A DNA stretch of 64,000 nt from Septoria linicola (Eukaryota; Ascomycota; Dothideomycetes; Mycosphaerellales; Mycosphaerellaceae): positions 1,612,001-1,676,000 of the forward strand of contig CP099421.1 of the NCBI GenBank assembly GCA_024114885.1. Reading direction: 5' to 3'. The position numbers and the translations under genes are program-made. Below the pieces are notes generated by a model. The model did not search any database. It saw only the letters and a list, made by a program, of their open reading frames with translations, and was not told the origin of the DNA. Below, in pieces: positions 1 to 10,063 of the stretch; position 1 is the stretch's first letter, and every line of letters starts with the position of its first letter.

Positions 1-530
1 CATACAGTGAACTGGTAGTAGTACCACGTGAAAGGATTCAACCCCTACGCCTCAACCTTGAGCGTGTAGTCGACGTCCGAGGATGTATATGCTCTGCCTT
101 GGCTTGTGCAGCTCGTCATATTTGCGTTGGCCGAGACTTCCCAGTCCACATATATTGGATTCTTGCTGGCTTTGACATACTGCTGGGTATCGTGGTTGTA
201 GAGAGCCGCGGTGCCGGAGACGGTGACATTGCTATCGTCGTTGTCCATTGTTGGACTCACTCTTGTCCACAAGATGACACTGTCCTGATACGGATCACCA
301 GAAGCGACTCCATGGGTGAAGTTGACGCTGCTGGCATTCATGTGCGCATCCTCATGCCTCTTCCGGACCTTGGGAAGTGATATACCTAGATTATGATTAT
401 GTGAAGGACTGCCATAATTAATGTTACCAGTCCAGTCAGCCGAAGCGACTGCAATGCAAGTGAACAGAGCCCCGTTCAACAGCACATTGCGAGAAAAAAA
501 GTTCGTATCGAACGCTGCTGCTGCGAATCA
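1..530 (-). pseudogene. PhoD-like phosphatase, 5' part, apparently broken
   Basis: The minus strand encodes the start of a secreted PhoD-type alkaline phosphatase/phosphodiesterase: a hydrophobic leader (LLNGALFTCIAVASA), then VNFTHGVASGDPYQDSVILW and VTVSGTAALYNHDTQ, typical of the N-terminal beta domain of fungal PhoD proteins. Two defects are visible. The reading frame is open from 527 but has no ATG before the leader; the codon usable near the leader is GTG (485-483), and the only nearby ATG (487-485) is out of frame and stops after three codons. At 47-45 an in-frame TAG follows KVEA, yet homology continues in the same frame beyond it as GLNPFTWYYYQFTV, where family members usually have Lys. 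The gene runs off the window. An upstream exon could supply the start, but the TAG cannot be spliced out in an obvious way. Sequencing error is the alternative to a pseudogene. Confidence 0.7.
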
Positions 531-1361
531 ATCCAAACCTACCTGCTATATAGCGGCGTTCTGCCAGTCTGTAGATCTGTGGCGCTGGAGCAGCTCGCCA
601 AGATTGTTACCTTGTGTCCTACAAATGAGCGCTTCTGGTATCAGCCAACGATGCTGCTGGTCTTGAGCACGCTTCTCGCGTGTTCTCAAGCTCGCGATGC
701 TTGAGCGGGAGAAGTCAGGCTGGGCATTGCTTGGCTGACCAGAATTGACCAGTCAGACATAACGCATTATACCACGCTGCCATGCGACAGCACGTTTCCG
801 ATCCGATGAGGCAGGTGAGAGCTCGCATGCTGGGATCCTATCGTTCGCATTGTGCGAAGATCGCATTCAGTCATGAGGAGCTGCGGGGCATGTCGCCACT
901 CACTGCCGAAGCCCGAACTTGATTGTCAGGGAAATGCAGACAGGTTGATGGCTTTAGCACCGTCGATACAAATCTGCCACTGTTCTTGTAGCCGGCACAC
1001 AAGATGGTAGTATCAGGTATCGTGGCTGGAAGGCAGCTGCGGACGCATGGTCGAGCACTTGGGATGCTCGTGCCAGCTGTCCGGATGGCGGTGTGGCTCC
1101 TTCCAAAGTGTTGATGCTGTGCGTCAGTTGTAGCAAGCTCTATGCGGCGCGTAGAACGTCGCAGTGTATGTTCATGTTCATCGCGTGATGTCAAGCGGTT
1201 GTTGATGTGACAGAGTGAAAGTCTCGTGACTGCACCTGAGGCACATCGGGATAGAACTAATCCGCTCCGCATCGACAGCTCAGACACACCTGCAACATCG
1301 ACAACGACAACGGCCATTGCGCGGACACTCACACCTATCCACCAATCCCAGATCTCCCAAT
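531..1361. other. Intergenic, divergent promoters
   Basis: No gene recognised. A TATATA box on the minus strand lies at about 545-552, roughly 60 bases before the PhoD leader. The longest ORF here (minus, 871-1374) has no domain-like composition and overlaps the COX7 promoter. Confidence 0.5.
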
Positions 1362-1848
1362 ATGCGCGCGACACTCATGCGAAGGGCCGGGTACGTTCTG
1401 CGGAGACGCTGCTACGAGATGCGACTGCGCTTGCTCGCTCACGGTCCTTGACCAATGTCTAACAATCTCTAGCGGAATGCCTCAATTCCCTGGCATGTAC
1501 CGCCAGAACAACGTGCCAGCCTGGCAACGTCTTCACCAGACCCACGATGGCGTCCGGCAATGGAACAAGGTGCGTAGATGGGAGGAGGGAGGCGCTGGAG
1601 AGGCCCAGTCTGCGGGCATGGACCGCGGAAGGAGATGGTCGGCATACATTACGGACACTGATCTGTTCACCTAGGGCCCACGCGCCAAGTACATGCTCTA
1701 CCCATACTACGCCACCCTGATCGCGACTACTGCCGGTAAGTCTGGATTAATGTGCAGGCCGAGGACGAGTCTGTTTGCTGATACACTGCATGCAGCCGCT
1801 CAGTACATGATGTTCCGCATGGTCTTTGGCAAGAAGACGTGGTGGTAA
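1362..1848 (+). CDS. COX7: Cytochrome c oxidase subunit 7 (VIIa), four exons
   Basis: Join 1362-1390, 1473-1569, 1675-1735, 1796-1848 gives 79 residues. The C-terminal half (KGPRAKYMLYPYYATL, then a single membrane helix and FGKKTWW) matches fungal Cox7/VIIa, a small single-span subunit at the periphery of complex IV in the inner mitochondrial membrane. The N-terminal part has RQNNVPAWQRLHQTH, usual for filamentous-fungal members. All three introns have GT...AG ends (GTACGT, GTGCGT, GTAAGT) and keep the frame; they are 82, 105 and 60 nt. The first exon, nine codons (MRATLMRRA), is the least certain: translation could instead begin at the ATG at 1477. The gene is too split to appear as one ORF. 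Confidence 0.85.
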
Positions 1849-2476
1849 ATCATACGCGTGGAAGTAAGATGCAGAGATGGAGATGAATTCGTGGTCTAAG
1901 GGAGATGGACAAGCACAGCAGGCAGGCACGTGTATAAAACCGTCAATATCGGAAACGACGTTTTTCTTTTGTTGCATCAATCTTCACCGAGCCGGGAGGA
2001 CTACGATGATTAACGATGCCTGCATCTTTATGGAACCGAGGTTTCTCACACTGACATCTTGCTTAGTTCTGGTCACATTGACAAAAGCACGACAAGCTCG
2101 GCCTTGCTAGACATCCCACGGCCAGAAGTTCGCACGGAGATCACGTTCATGCCACCTCCCCGTAAGGTAGACGCACTACAGGCGAGTTCTGGACGATTCG
2201 AATGGAACATCATATCATCATTTGAGTATATGTTCGCCAACCGCAGACTAATCATCCAGTCAATAAAAGCAAATGGGTATATGTGTATCATAATAGGTCA
2301 TAAACATCAACACGCCACCGAAAGACTCCTTCTCCGAAACCTGTTTTCAACCCGAGGCAACTCGGGTAGTATGCATCTGTGTGCATTGTCTAGGACGATG
2401 GAGGATCATTTGTCTATAGACTTCTTCATCGAGGACCACAAAGAGAACAGCGAACCGCTCAGTCTATGAAGTGTTA
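1849..2476. other. Intergenic
   Basis: 3' flank of COX7. Nothing recognisable; only short, compositionally random ORFs. Confidence 0.4.
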
Positions 2477-2536
2477 GTAAAGGAAGGAGTAAAGGAAGGA
2501 GTAAAGGAAGGAGTAAAGGAAGGAGTAAAGGAAGGA
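2477..2536 (+). repeat. 12-bp minisatellite, five exact copies
   Basis: The unit GTAAAGGAAGGA is repeated five times without change at 2477-2488, 2489-2500, 2501-2512, 2513-2524 and 2525-2536, followed by a degenerate half unit. Because 12 is a multiple of three the array stays open as Val-Lys-Glu-Gly, but no gene around it supports coding. It lies just downstream of the stop of the minus-strand gene ending at 2562. Confidence 0.95.
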
Positions 2537-2561
2537 GAAAAGAATGGATCAAGGCAAGAGC

Positions 2562-3149
2562 TTACGTGGGATACCTTGTCTTACGCCTTTGCAGTGGCTC
2601 TGGCTCCGGTTCTCTTCCCACATCGTCATCAAAGTGATGTCGAAGTGAGTGGTGGGAGTGATGCGAACGTCTTGATCTCACGCTCGCTCGATCTCCACTT
2701 ATAGCATCATGCTTGTGGTGCGCATCGTGACTTCTGCGGCCTCGGTCTACATCATCGTGGTGACTTCTGCCAGAGTGGTGGCTGTGTCTCGATCGGCCAG
2801 CATCAGAAGGACGTCGAGAATCGGTGCTAGGCCGGGGTCGGTCCGATGAGATTCTTCGCGAAGAAGGTCGCACATGATCTCCGATGGGTAAAGGTGGTCC
2901 TGATTGAGGTGGCTGTAATTGGCTTGTTGGAGCTTGATAGCTTGCGTTGCTCTGATACATCTCGGGATTCGGTGGGCTGTAACTTTGTGGTGGAGACATG
3001 GAGCCGATTTCCGGTTTCAAACTGGCAGATGTTGCTTGCTGATGTGGAACTTGATATTCAGGTGGTATGTATTTCTCAGACGCGGCGGAGCTTGCTCTTG
3101 AACGCTCTCCAGATCTGGGAGGCGGGTGTAAAGGTCGGGCGTAGGCCAT
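2562..3149 (-). CDS. Hypothetical Arg/His/Ser-rich low-complexity protein
   Basis: 195 residues from the ATG at 3149-3147 (the frame stays open to 3182 but has no earlier ATG). I do not recognise a family. The N-terminal half is Pro/Gln/Ser-rich (LHPPPRSGERSRASSAAS, PPQSYSPPNPEMYQ), the C-terminal half is made of Arg-Ser, His-His and Asp runs (RSRHSHHSGRSHHDDVDRGR, RSRRSHHSHHSLRHH). It is strongly biased toward charged disorder, as in RS-like or nuclear proteins. An acceptor-like GTTTGCAG just upstream (about 3178) leaves room for an additional 5' exon. Coding is judged from the long frame and coherent composition, not from homology. Confidence 0.55.
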   Translation of the reverse strand: MAYARPLHPPPRSGERSRASSAASEKYIPPEYQVPHQQATSASLKPEIGSMSPPQSYSPPNPEMYQSNASYQAPTSQLQPPQSGPPLPIGDHVRPSSRRISSDRPRPSTDSRRPSDAGRSRHSHHSGRSHHDDVDRGRRSHDAHHKHDAISGDRASVRSRRSHHSHHSLRHHFDDDVGREPEPEPLQRRKTRYPT

Positions 3150-4421
3150 GTTCGCGTTCGATTTCTGACGTTGTGTCTGCAAACTGTGTCGTAAAACTTT
3201 GTATTCGAAACAAGAGATGGAGATCGAAATGAATCCTCCTTGAAGTGGTTGGTGGGAGTGGCGAGTCGTGACAACTATGGCGAGGTATGATCAAGGCTAA
3301 CCTAGAAAGTGTCGACACCGCGATGTAATCGGAAAGCTTAGGCTCGGAATCACAGCCGAACTGCGTCTGTAAACGGGCGTGTTGGCAGTGTCTCTCTGCA
3401 GTCCTTCTTTCGCGTAGTTACCTATGAAGTCCCTGGTCGAGGCGATGTTTGCAGAGCTGCTTCATGCGAAGTTTCAGAATTTCAGTGTCGTCCGAGTCAT
3501 AAGTGGTTGGAAGTGATGCAGGCACGAAGATAAACAACCTTAAGTTAGATGTCAAAGACGGCCGGGCGGCTCTGCATATGAACAACCATAACGCTTGATC
3601 AATTGCATGCAAATGCGAACTCAAGCCACCTGATAGGCGTTGAGTCCTGCAACAGCTGTTCGTCTGCATGCAAGCGACATTCTGAGCATGGTACTGCGCC
3701 CTGAACCAGAAGATGGCATGGCCACCTCGAACATACCTTTACGTGACGTCGATCGTGTGAGGAATGGATACCTCTCAGTCTTGGCTAGGCAATCTTTGTG
3801 AGCCACTGCGCCCGGGCGTTGAAATGCTGTACTATCATCTTATGGGCTTTTCAGTGCTGTGCTCCACAGCAAGTCCTGTGCTCTCGAAAAGTGGGCAGTG
3901 CGAGATGCTTCGTTCTTGAGGGAATGTTTGCCTATCGGAGTGGGAAGATGTTCTCGGTGCGGGCTGTAGGCCATGCAGAAGGACTTCTGGAAGGATCATG
4001 GAAACATGCGAGATGATTTCATTGACTCTTGGCGTCTTGGACTTCTCCATGCCCGAGAACCGCTGTCGGCCGCTTCAAGTAGGTCCAAGGCGGATAACAT
4101 GGACACCGGCGTTGCCTGGGCTTTTGGCTACGGCGTTAGAGTGATGGCGAAGGATCTGACGTGCTGCGATAGCTGATCAGCCACAAATCCACGACAGCTG
4201 AGTCTTCACTCCAGCACTGCCCCGCTCCTGCTGCCAGCGTGATCCCTCTCGCAGTATGTGCCTGCGTAGTTTGCTGCTCCGCCACATCCTTCGTGCTCAA
4301 GATTGTATTACTGCATGCCTCTCTGAACTCACTGCAATCTGCGAACCACTCACACTCTGCATCAGTACCTCTTCAGGCAAAAGCAAGACCACGTCTAAGC
4401 TGATCTTGCACTCTTGGCGAG
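3150..4421. other. Intergenic
   Basis: No gene recognised on either strand. It holds the 5' flanks of the divergently oriented hypothetical gene (-) and the annexin gene (+). Confidence 0.4.
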
Positions 4422-5945
4422 ATGTCGTACTGTCAAGGCGGGCCCGGCGGCCAGCAGCCATATCAACGTAAGGAGAACTGATCCTCGCCAATGACACGCA
4501 GTTTGAGGCGCATGGCATGCGGCGCAGAAAACAATCAGGCAATATAAGGGCACACGGCTGACCATCCTTTCAGAACATCCACAACAAGGAGGATATAATC
4601 AGCAACCAATGAATCACGGATTTGGGCAACAACAAGGCTTTGGAGGGCCTCCTCCTCCTGGGCCACCTCCACCTGGTGCGGGTCTACAGCTTCCACCCGG
4701 ATGGACTTCTCAATTTGATCCAAACAGCCAGCGCCAGTACTACATCAGCCCGACCGGCGCGAGTCAATGGGAGCCACCCGCGCCACCTCAAGGCTTTGGA
4801 GCGCCGCCACCTGGCCCGCCTCCACCGATGCAGCAAGGAGGATATGGTCAGCATCCTCAACAGGGCGGCCATCAGCAAGGTGGATATCCCCAACAGCAAT
4901 ACGGAGCTGCAGCAGGACCTGCAGCGTTACCATCTCCAGGCTACGATCTTCGACAACGCTCGAATCAGGATGTTTTAAGAGCTGCTGATGACCTTCGTGC
5001 ATCAATGAAAGGTTTCGGCACTAACGAGACGTTGTTGATTAAAGTCTTGTCGTCTCTCGGTCCGCTTGAGATTGCATCTGTTAAGCAGGTCTATCAGCAA
5101 AGACACAAGCGCGATTTGTTGAAAGATGTACACTCGGAGACCTCGGGCTACTTCCGCGAAGGACTCGAAGCCATGATTCGTGGACCACTGGAGCAGGACT
5201 GCTGGGTCATCAATGAGAGCATCAAAGGTATCGGGACGAAAGAGAGCGCCTTGAACGATGTCCTGCTGGCGAGATCCAATGCAGATATCAATGCTATCAA
5301 ACAACACTACCAGCAAATGTATCGTAAATCCCTCGAATCTGATGTCAAGGGTGACCTCAGCATGAAGACCGAACGTCTGTTCGACATGGTGATGTCTGCT
5401 AGAAGAAACGAGGAATCATCACCTGTTATTCCTCAGCAAACGGAGCAAGATGTGAAGGAAATCTACGGCGCTACCGAGGGCAAAACTGGCACCGATCAGA
5501 TGACGGTGTGCTCGATCTTGACTTCTCGCAGTAACGGCCAGATCAGAGCCATCACGCAAGCATACCAAGCCAAGTACCACCGCTCTCTGGAGACAGTCAT
5601 CAAGAAGGAGTTCTCAGGACACATGGAAGACGCCCTTCTTTTCATTATTGGTGCCGCAGCAGATCCCGCTAAGAACGATGCCGACATCCTCGAAGCCTCC
5701 ATGGCTGGAATGGGCACCAAAGATCAAGCACTCGTGCGCAGAGTCGTCATGATCCACTGGGATAAGCAGCGTCTTCAGCAATGCAAGGCTGCGTACAAGC
5801 ACTTTTACAAGAAGGATCTCGCTGCCAGGATCCAGTCCGAGACGAGTGGTGAGTATTGATATCGAGCACAGATACCGGAATTATGCTGACCACTGCTATC
5901 GATTCAGGTGACTACAAGAAGCTCATGGTGGCATGTGTGACCTGA
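4422..5945 (+). CDS. Annexin with N-terminal WW domain
   Basis: Join 4422-4467, 4574-5848, 5908-5945 gives 452 residues. A Gly/Pro/Gln-rich head (residues 1-55) is followed by a WW-like domain (about 55-88): LPPGW, then QYYIS and QWEPP supply both tryptophans, the aromatic pair and the final proline. A second PQG-rich linker leads to four annexin repeats starting with KGFGT, KGIGT, GKTGT and AGMGT, the type II calcium loops; acidic cap residues (SETSG) are present in repeats 1 and 4. Annexins bind acidic phospholipids in a Ca2+-dependent way at membranes. The first intron (GTAAGG...TTTCAG) and the last (GTGAGT...ATTCAG) are needed: without the last, the protein would lose the usual C-terminal GDYKKLMVACV. 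WW domains bind Pro-rich ligands, and such ligands (PPPPGPPPP) occur in its own head, so self-binding is possible (inference). Confidence 0.92.
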
Positions 5946-6816
5946 AAGGTCCATCGGCGAGAGCCAACAGCTGACTTCTACCAGATCTTTGAGTGAGGGC
6001 AGGCGCACGGAGACATGATACCCATAGGGGAAGGTGGAAGCATTCGTTCGAGATGGCCTCAATAGCATGTTTTTAGATGAAGCCAATGATGGTTGCAAAG
6101 CGATTGACCTACCGTATTGTCCGAAAGGTGCAGGTTCCCGCATACCTGTTTAGCAGTCCCGCGCACCACTTCCCAACGAGAACATGGATGAACTGGAGAT
6201 ACTGACGATGAGTTCACCTTCCGGTACATCCTGTTGATGGCACTTGCACGGAAAGCTTCCGGAGGCTGTTCCGTGGACGTAGCACAAATCGGACTCTCAT
6301 GCATGATACCACACCATGTGCGATGCATGTGGGAAGGTGCCTCTATCTTTCGCATACCATCTGGGTGGCTCGGAGAAGAAGGCTTTTCAAGATGTATTGT
6401 CACTGCCTGCGTCGCCTCATCACGATTCCGAAGCAGGCCTGGCATGTGTGGGTGTGGCGGTGCTACTTAGTTTGCAAGAATAGCCGCATCAACGGCTCGA
6501 GCAGCACCACGTACTATTGCATACAAGTTGACAGTTCAGTTGGCGTTTGAGCAGGGCTGCTAAAGTTCAAGCAAGGCAGCCACATTTCGGAGTTTCTCGT
6601 CTTCATGTTAGCGCTTAAACAGGGCTAGGAGGATACGATCCCGGTCTCGACACCATTACGAGATCTGGTCTCAGTTCAGGAACGAAAGTAAGCTGAGCTT
6701 GTAAAGTGTGTGCGTCGATGGCATAGTCACCGAGTCGCCTGGGGGAATGCCCACACTCATCCGGCGAAGTGCACACGCGTGCGTTGGTTCGGTGGTCATC
6801 CTGGTGCGAGCCAATT
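5946..6816. other. Intergenic
   Basis: 3' flank of the annexin gene. No gene or repeat recognised. Confidence 0.4.
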
Positions 6817-7372
6817 ATTGACCGAGTTTACGAGGTCTATCTTACTCTACGGAAAAAACAGGGTCTAAAAATGATTGGCTGAGAGTGCGCCAAAAAAAGA
6901 GCGGGCACGTAACCTAATACCCTTGGCATATGCAGACTCTTTACTCCTATTTGTAAACAAATCGTCCTTCTATACTACCGCCTTTTGTAACGTAAATCGT
7001 TGCCTTTATAACACAAATATCTCTCGACGTATTACTACAGACTCCGTGTCCGATACTACGAAGCGTTATAGCAATTGCGATACCGTTAAACCACTTTACG
7101 TATTCGTCTAAAGCAAGCGCAATCTCTAGACCTACGATCGTTGTCGTAAGTTGAAGCGGTTAAAGGGGAAGAAGGCAAAGTAGGGCCGTAGTACGCGTGC
7201 TTAGCTTTATAATAGAAATCACGGCCTACTTGCAAGTTCGTAGGAAGCCGTAGCCACCTATGCGTAGAGATACGCCGACCTCATGCTAAGACGCGGAGGC
7301 TATCACGTGCGCGGCGCTACGTGGTTCCGAGTCAACAGGGTCAGATCTTTGCGTGTACGCGACAGGGACCTT
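6817..7372 (+). mobile_element. Non-autonomous Helitron derivative (internal deletion)
   Basis: This 556-bp segment consists of both ends of the 16.8-kb element at 32604-49375, inverted relative to it. Its left part matches the reverse complement of 49375 inward: the first ~60 bases (ATTGACCGAGTTTACGAGG onward) are almost identical, followed by blocks at about 49135-49150, 48990-49020 and 48780-48860. Its right part (about 7287-7372) matches the reverse complement of 32604-32715, including the terminal GCGTGTACGCGACAGGG. The deletion joint lies near 7284-7290 at a shared TTAGYA. Differences from the large copy are mostly C-to-T/G-to-A transitions, e.g. CTTGCAAG here versus CTTATAAG there, so this copy largely escaped RIP. 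It encodes nothing credible and carries half of an intron-hairpin motif at 7204-7219. Confidence 0.85.
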
Positions 7373-10063
7373 CATCTAGAACACCACTACTTGCGGGTTA
7401 CACAGGAGTATTGATGTCGTCATCGTGGATATTGGACAAGATGGGAAAGGAGTGCGAAGAGCATGCCGACAAAGGAGGATGTGTAGGAGCTGCGCATGAG
7501 TTGGTAATCTTGGTTTGTTGAGCGCCAGAGCTAGTTGAAGAAAGCATGACGGGGTTGTAATCCTGCTTCTGAGTGCTCAACTCTCGAGAGAAGTCTGATT
7601 TTGGCCGAAGATGTTGTATGCTTCTGCTTCGATGTTTGAGGTCTACGTGGAAAGGCTGATCAGAACACGGCGACGTTGGATCTAACATCGCGTGCGAAAC
7701 ATGTCGTGCTATCTGACACTCAAGGGGCTCTTTCCTGTCACAGATCATATCAGATCTCCCGGAGCAGGCTTGTTACCCATGCTTCGCATGCCATTAGAGA
7801 ACTTGCCCACTCGAGAGTAGTGTGGCAGCTGTTAGTTGTCGGACAGTGCAGGAAATGATGACGGCGGCGTGACACGTTCTGTGGTGCATCGTAGTGCTGC
7901 GGTCAAGATGTCGTAGAGATAAATACGTGAGACTTAGTTCACCCACGCGACACGGGCGGCATGCCGCTGCAGTATCTCTTCGACACGTGTGCGAATATCG
8001 GCATTCTGATCGTACTGACACACCTGACCGTGCCAGTGCAGCAGGCGATCTTGCTTTTGTCCCGAAAGCCAGCTGCTTGCAGCCGGTGAAGCATTGTTGC
8101 AAGGCGATAGTCGTCTCACAAAGCCCACTTCTCGGGTCGGAAGGGTCGAAGCGGTGGGACAGCCTACAGGGTGGGCTCGTTAGCCTTGGCAAGATGATGA
8201 CCTCCAGTACAGGTATTGCTGGGTTGAGTCAATGCATCAAGTGTCTAGACTGCCGTCGAACTTTCAAGGTTGGGCAGCTGTGTGCGCAAGGCTCCTAGCA
8301 TTGCAAGGATCTGAGCTGCTGTTTGCATCACGAATTGAGGAACAGCAGCTGTAGTTGCGGCTGGTAGCAGACGGCACTTATCTACTGCCCCTCCCTAGCA
8401 GACCGGGACTGGGATGAATGGTGACACTGAACTTCAACTCTCGCGTGCTCGCTGGCATTAGCGCACAAATAGGAGCCGATGGGCTGTGTGAATGATGCGC
8501 AAGATGGAGGGTGAGCAACAGCTTGTGTGGGTATCGACCTTGTGTAGGCTTGACCAGGGATGTCCTGGGTGCGGTAAGGCGGCGCGAGAGGTACAGAAGC
8601 AATAGTGCCAGCAGACGAGTACCGAATCGCTTGCCCGGTGGACCTCCGCCCTACGATCAGGACGGCAGAGGCACAAGATACCACTGTTCTCGTAGACTCG
8701 GACCACGCCATGGCATTGGTGCCTCGCTCGTGATTTGGAGAAGAGACTTGTGAAAGGCACAGCCGCACAGAATTGCAAGAGGTCACGCTGGCCGGGTAGC
8801 TGGCCAATAGCCGATTGTCTTTTGCTGAGTGGGATATTCTAAGTAAAGTTTGGTCCGGCCAGGGGAAGACAGACTCGAAAAGCTACAGCTTTCGTCTGTG
8901 CCGTCGACTTTTGCTGTTGTCAGTAACTTAGTAGCGGTGGTGGTTAAAGTGTCGCCGTTCCGTCGGCTTGCACACAACCGCATCGGCGGCTTCGACATGG
9001 TTGTCGCTGGTCGGTGCTGCAGGTGGTCACCTGGCAGAGCGACAGGGCTCGTTCAGCAGCGTGCGTTGTGCGCGCACCGAAAAGCAGCATCGCACAGGAT
9101 CCCACACGTCCCGCAGTACCTCGTCGCTTCTCTGCCGGAGAGGAGCCACCTGCTCGCAGTTCCCCGGAGCTAGCGTGCAGAAGATGCTCGCTGACCTGCC
9201 CGTGACAGAGCCAATGTGCTTTGCGAAACAGGAGACGGGCGGCGGAAGAGGAAGCGTCTTTGCTCTTGTCAGGCAAGCTGGGTGACTTGTGGCTGGAGAA
9301 CGCGCGATAAAAGTGATTGGCGTAGATTTTAACTTCTAGCCTACCGTTGCACTGGGAAGGAGAGGTACCATCCTCGCTCTGCGCTCACAGAGCAGCCTGT
9401 CTGGTCCTGTCTCTCTCTGGTGTGGTCTGTGGAGGAATCGAGTCCTTGACTCTCGGTTCTCTTTTCCCACTGCGCACTCGACACTCCCCTCCACATCTCC
9501 TCCGTCGCACCCGTCTTCACCACCACCACCACCACCAGCAACGCCCTCGTGGTTTTGTTGTCGCGCATCCGATCGCTTCATCGCGCGCGCGCCCGCATTT
9601 ATTGCTAGAACTAGACCCACCGAATCCGGCGACACTTCGCATCGCAGCTTTCCCCAACTACACGTCGCGTCTGGCCTGCGTCGCTCAGTCTGGCCGCAGT
9701 CGCAAGAGACTTGTACTGACCATTTGTCCTCGGTCGTGCCACTCACGGCTGCCCACGGCGCGTCGCTGTGCGCGCACTGGCACTTTCGCGCATTATCTGG
9801 CAGGCACGCTCACTCCGGCTTTGTTGCATACGTGGAGCCGCAGACATCTTCATACCAAGAGAGCCCACCAGGCTTCATATGCCCGGCGCCCACAAGAGCG
9901 TACATCCCGTGTCAAGACACTCCACACATAGCAGCTGCCATCGGCGTTGTCGCATTATTCGACAGCCATCTTGCGACACACCTTTGCCGAGTGTGGGACC
10001 AGAAGGCCGGCTGCCTAAGGCCCGTACACAACACATTGGTATCGCCTTCATCAATACCGGCTG
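7373..10063. other. Long intergenic region and 5' leader of the RRM gene
   Basis: No gene recognised at 7373-9300; several overlapping ORFs of 60-140 codons on both strands look random. The segment 9380-9620 is C/T-rich with a (CAC)n run at about 9520-9537 and resembles a fungal promoter/5' UTR feeding the gene at 10064. Confidence 0.4.

Noticed and set aside
871..1374. 167-codon minus frame upstream of COX7
   Set aside because: Random composition; overlaps the COX7 promoter and first exon.
6875..7111. Short plus frame in the small mobile element
   Set aside because: Starts at TTG, has no family features and lies within the element's non-coding end.
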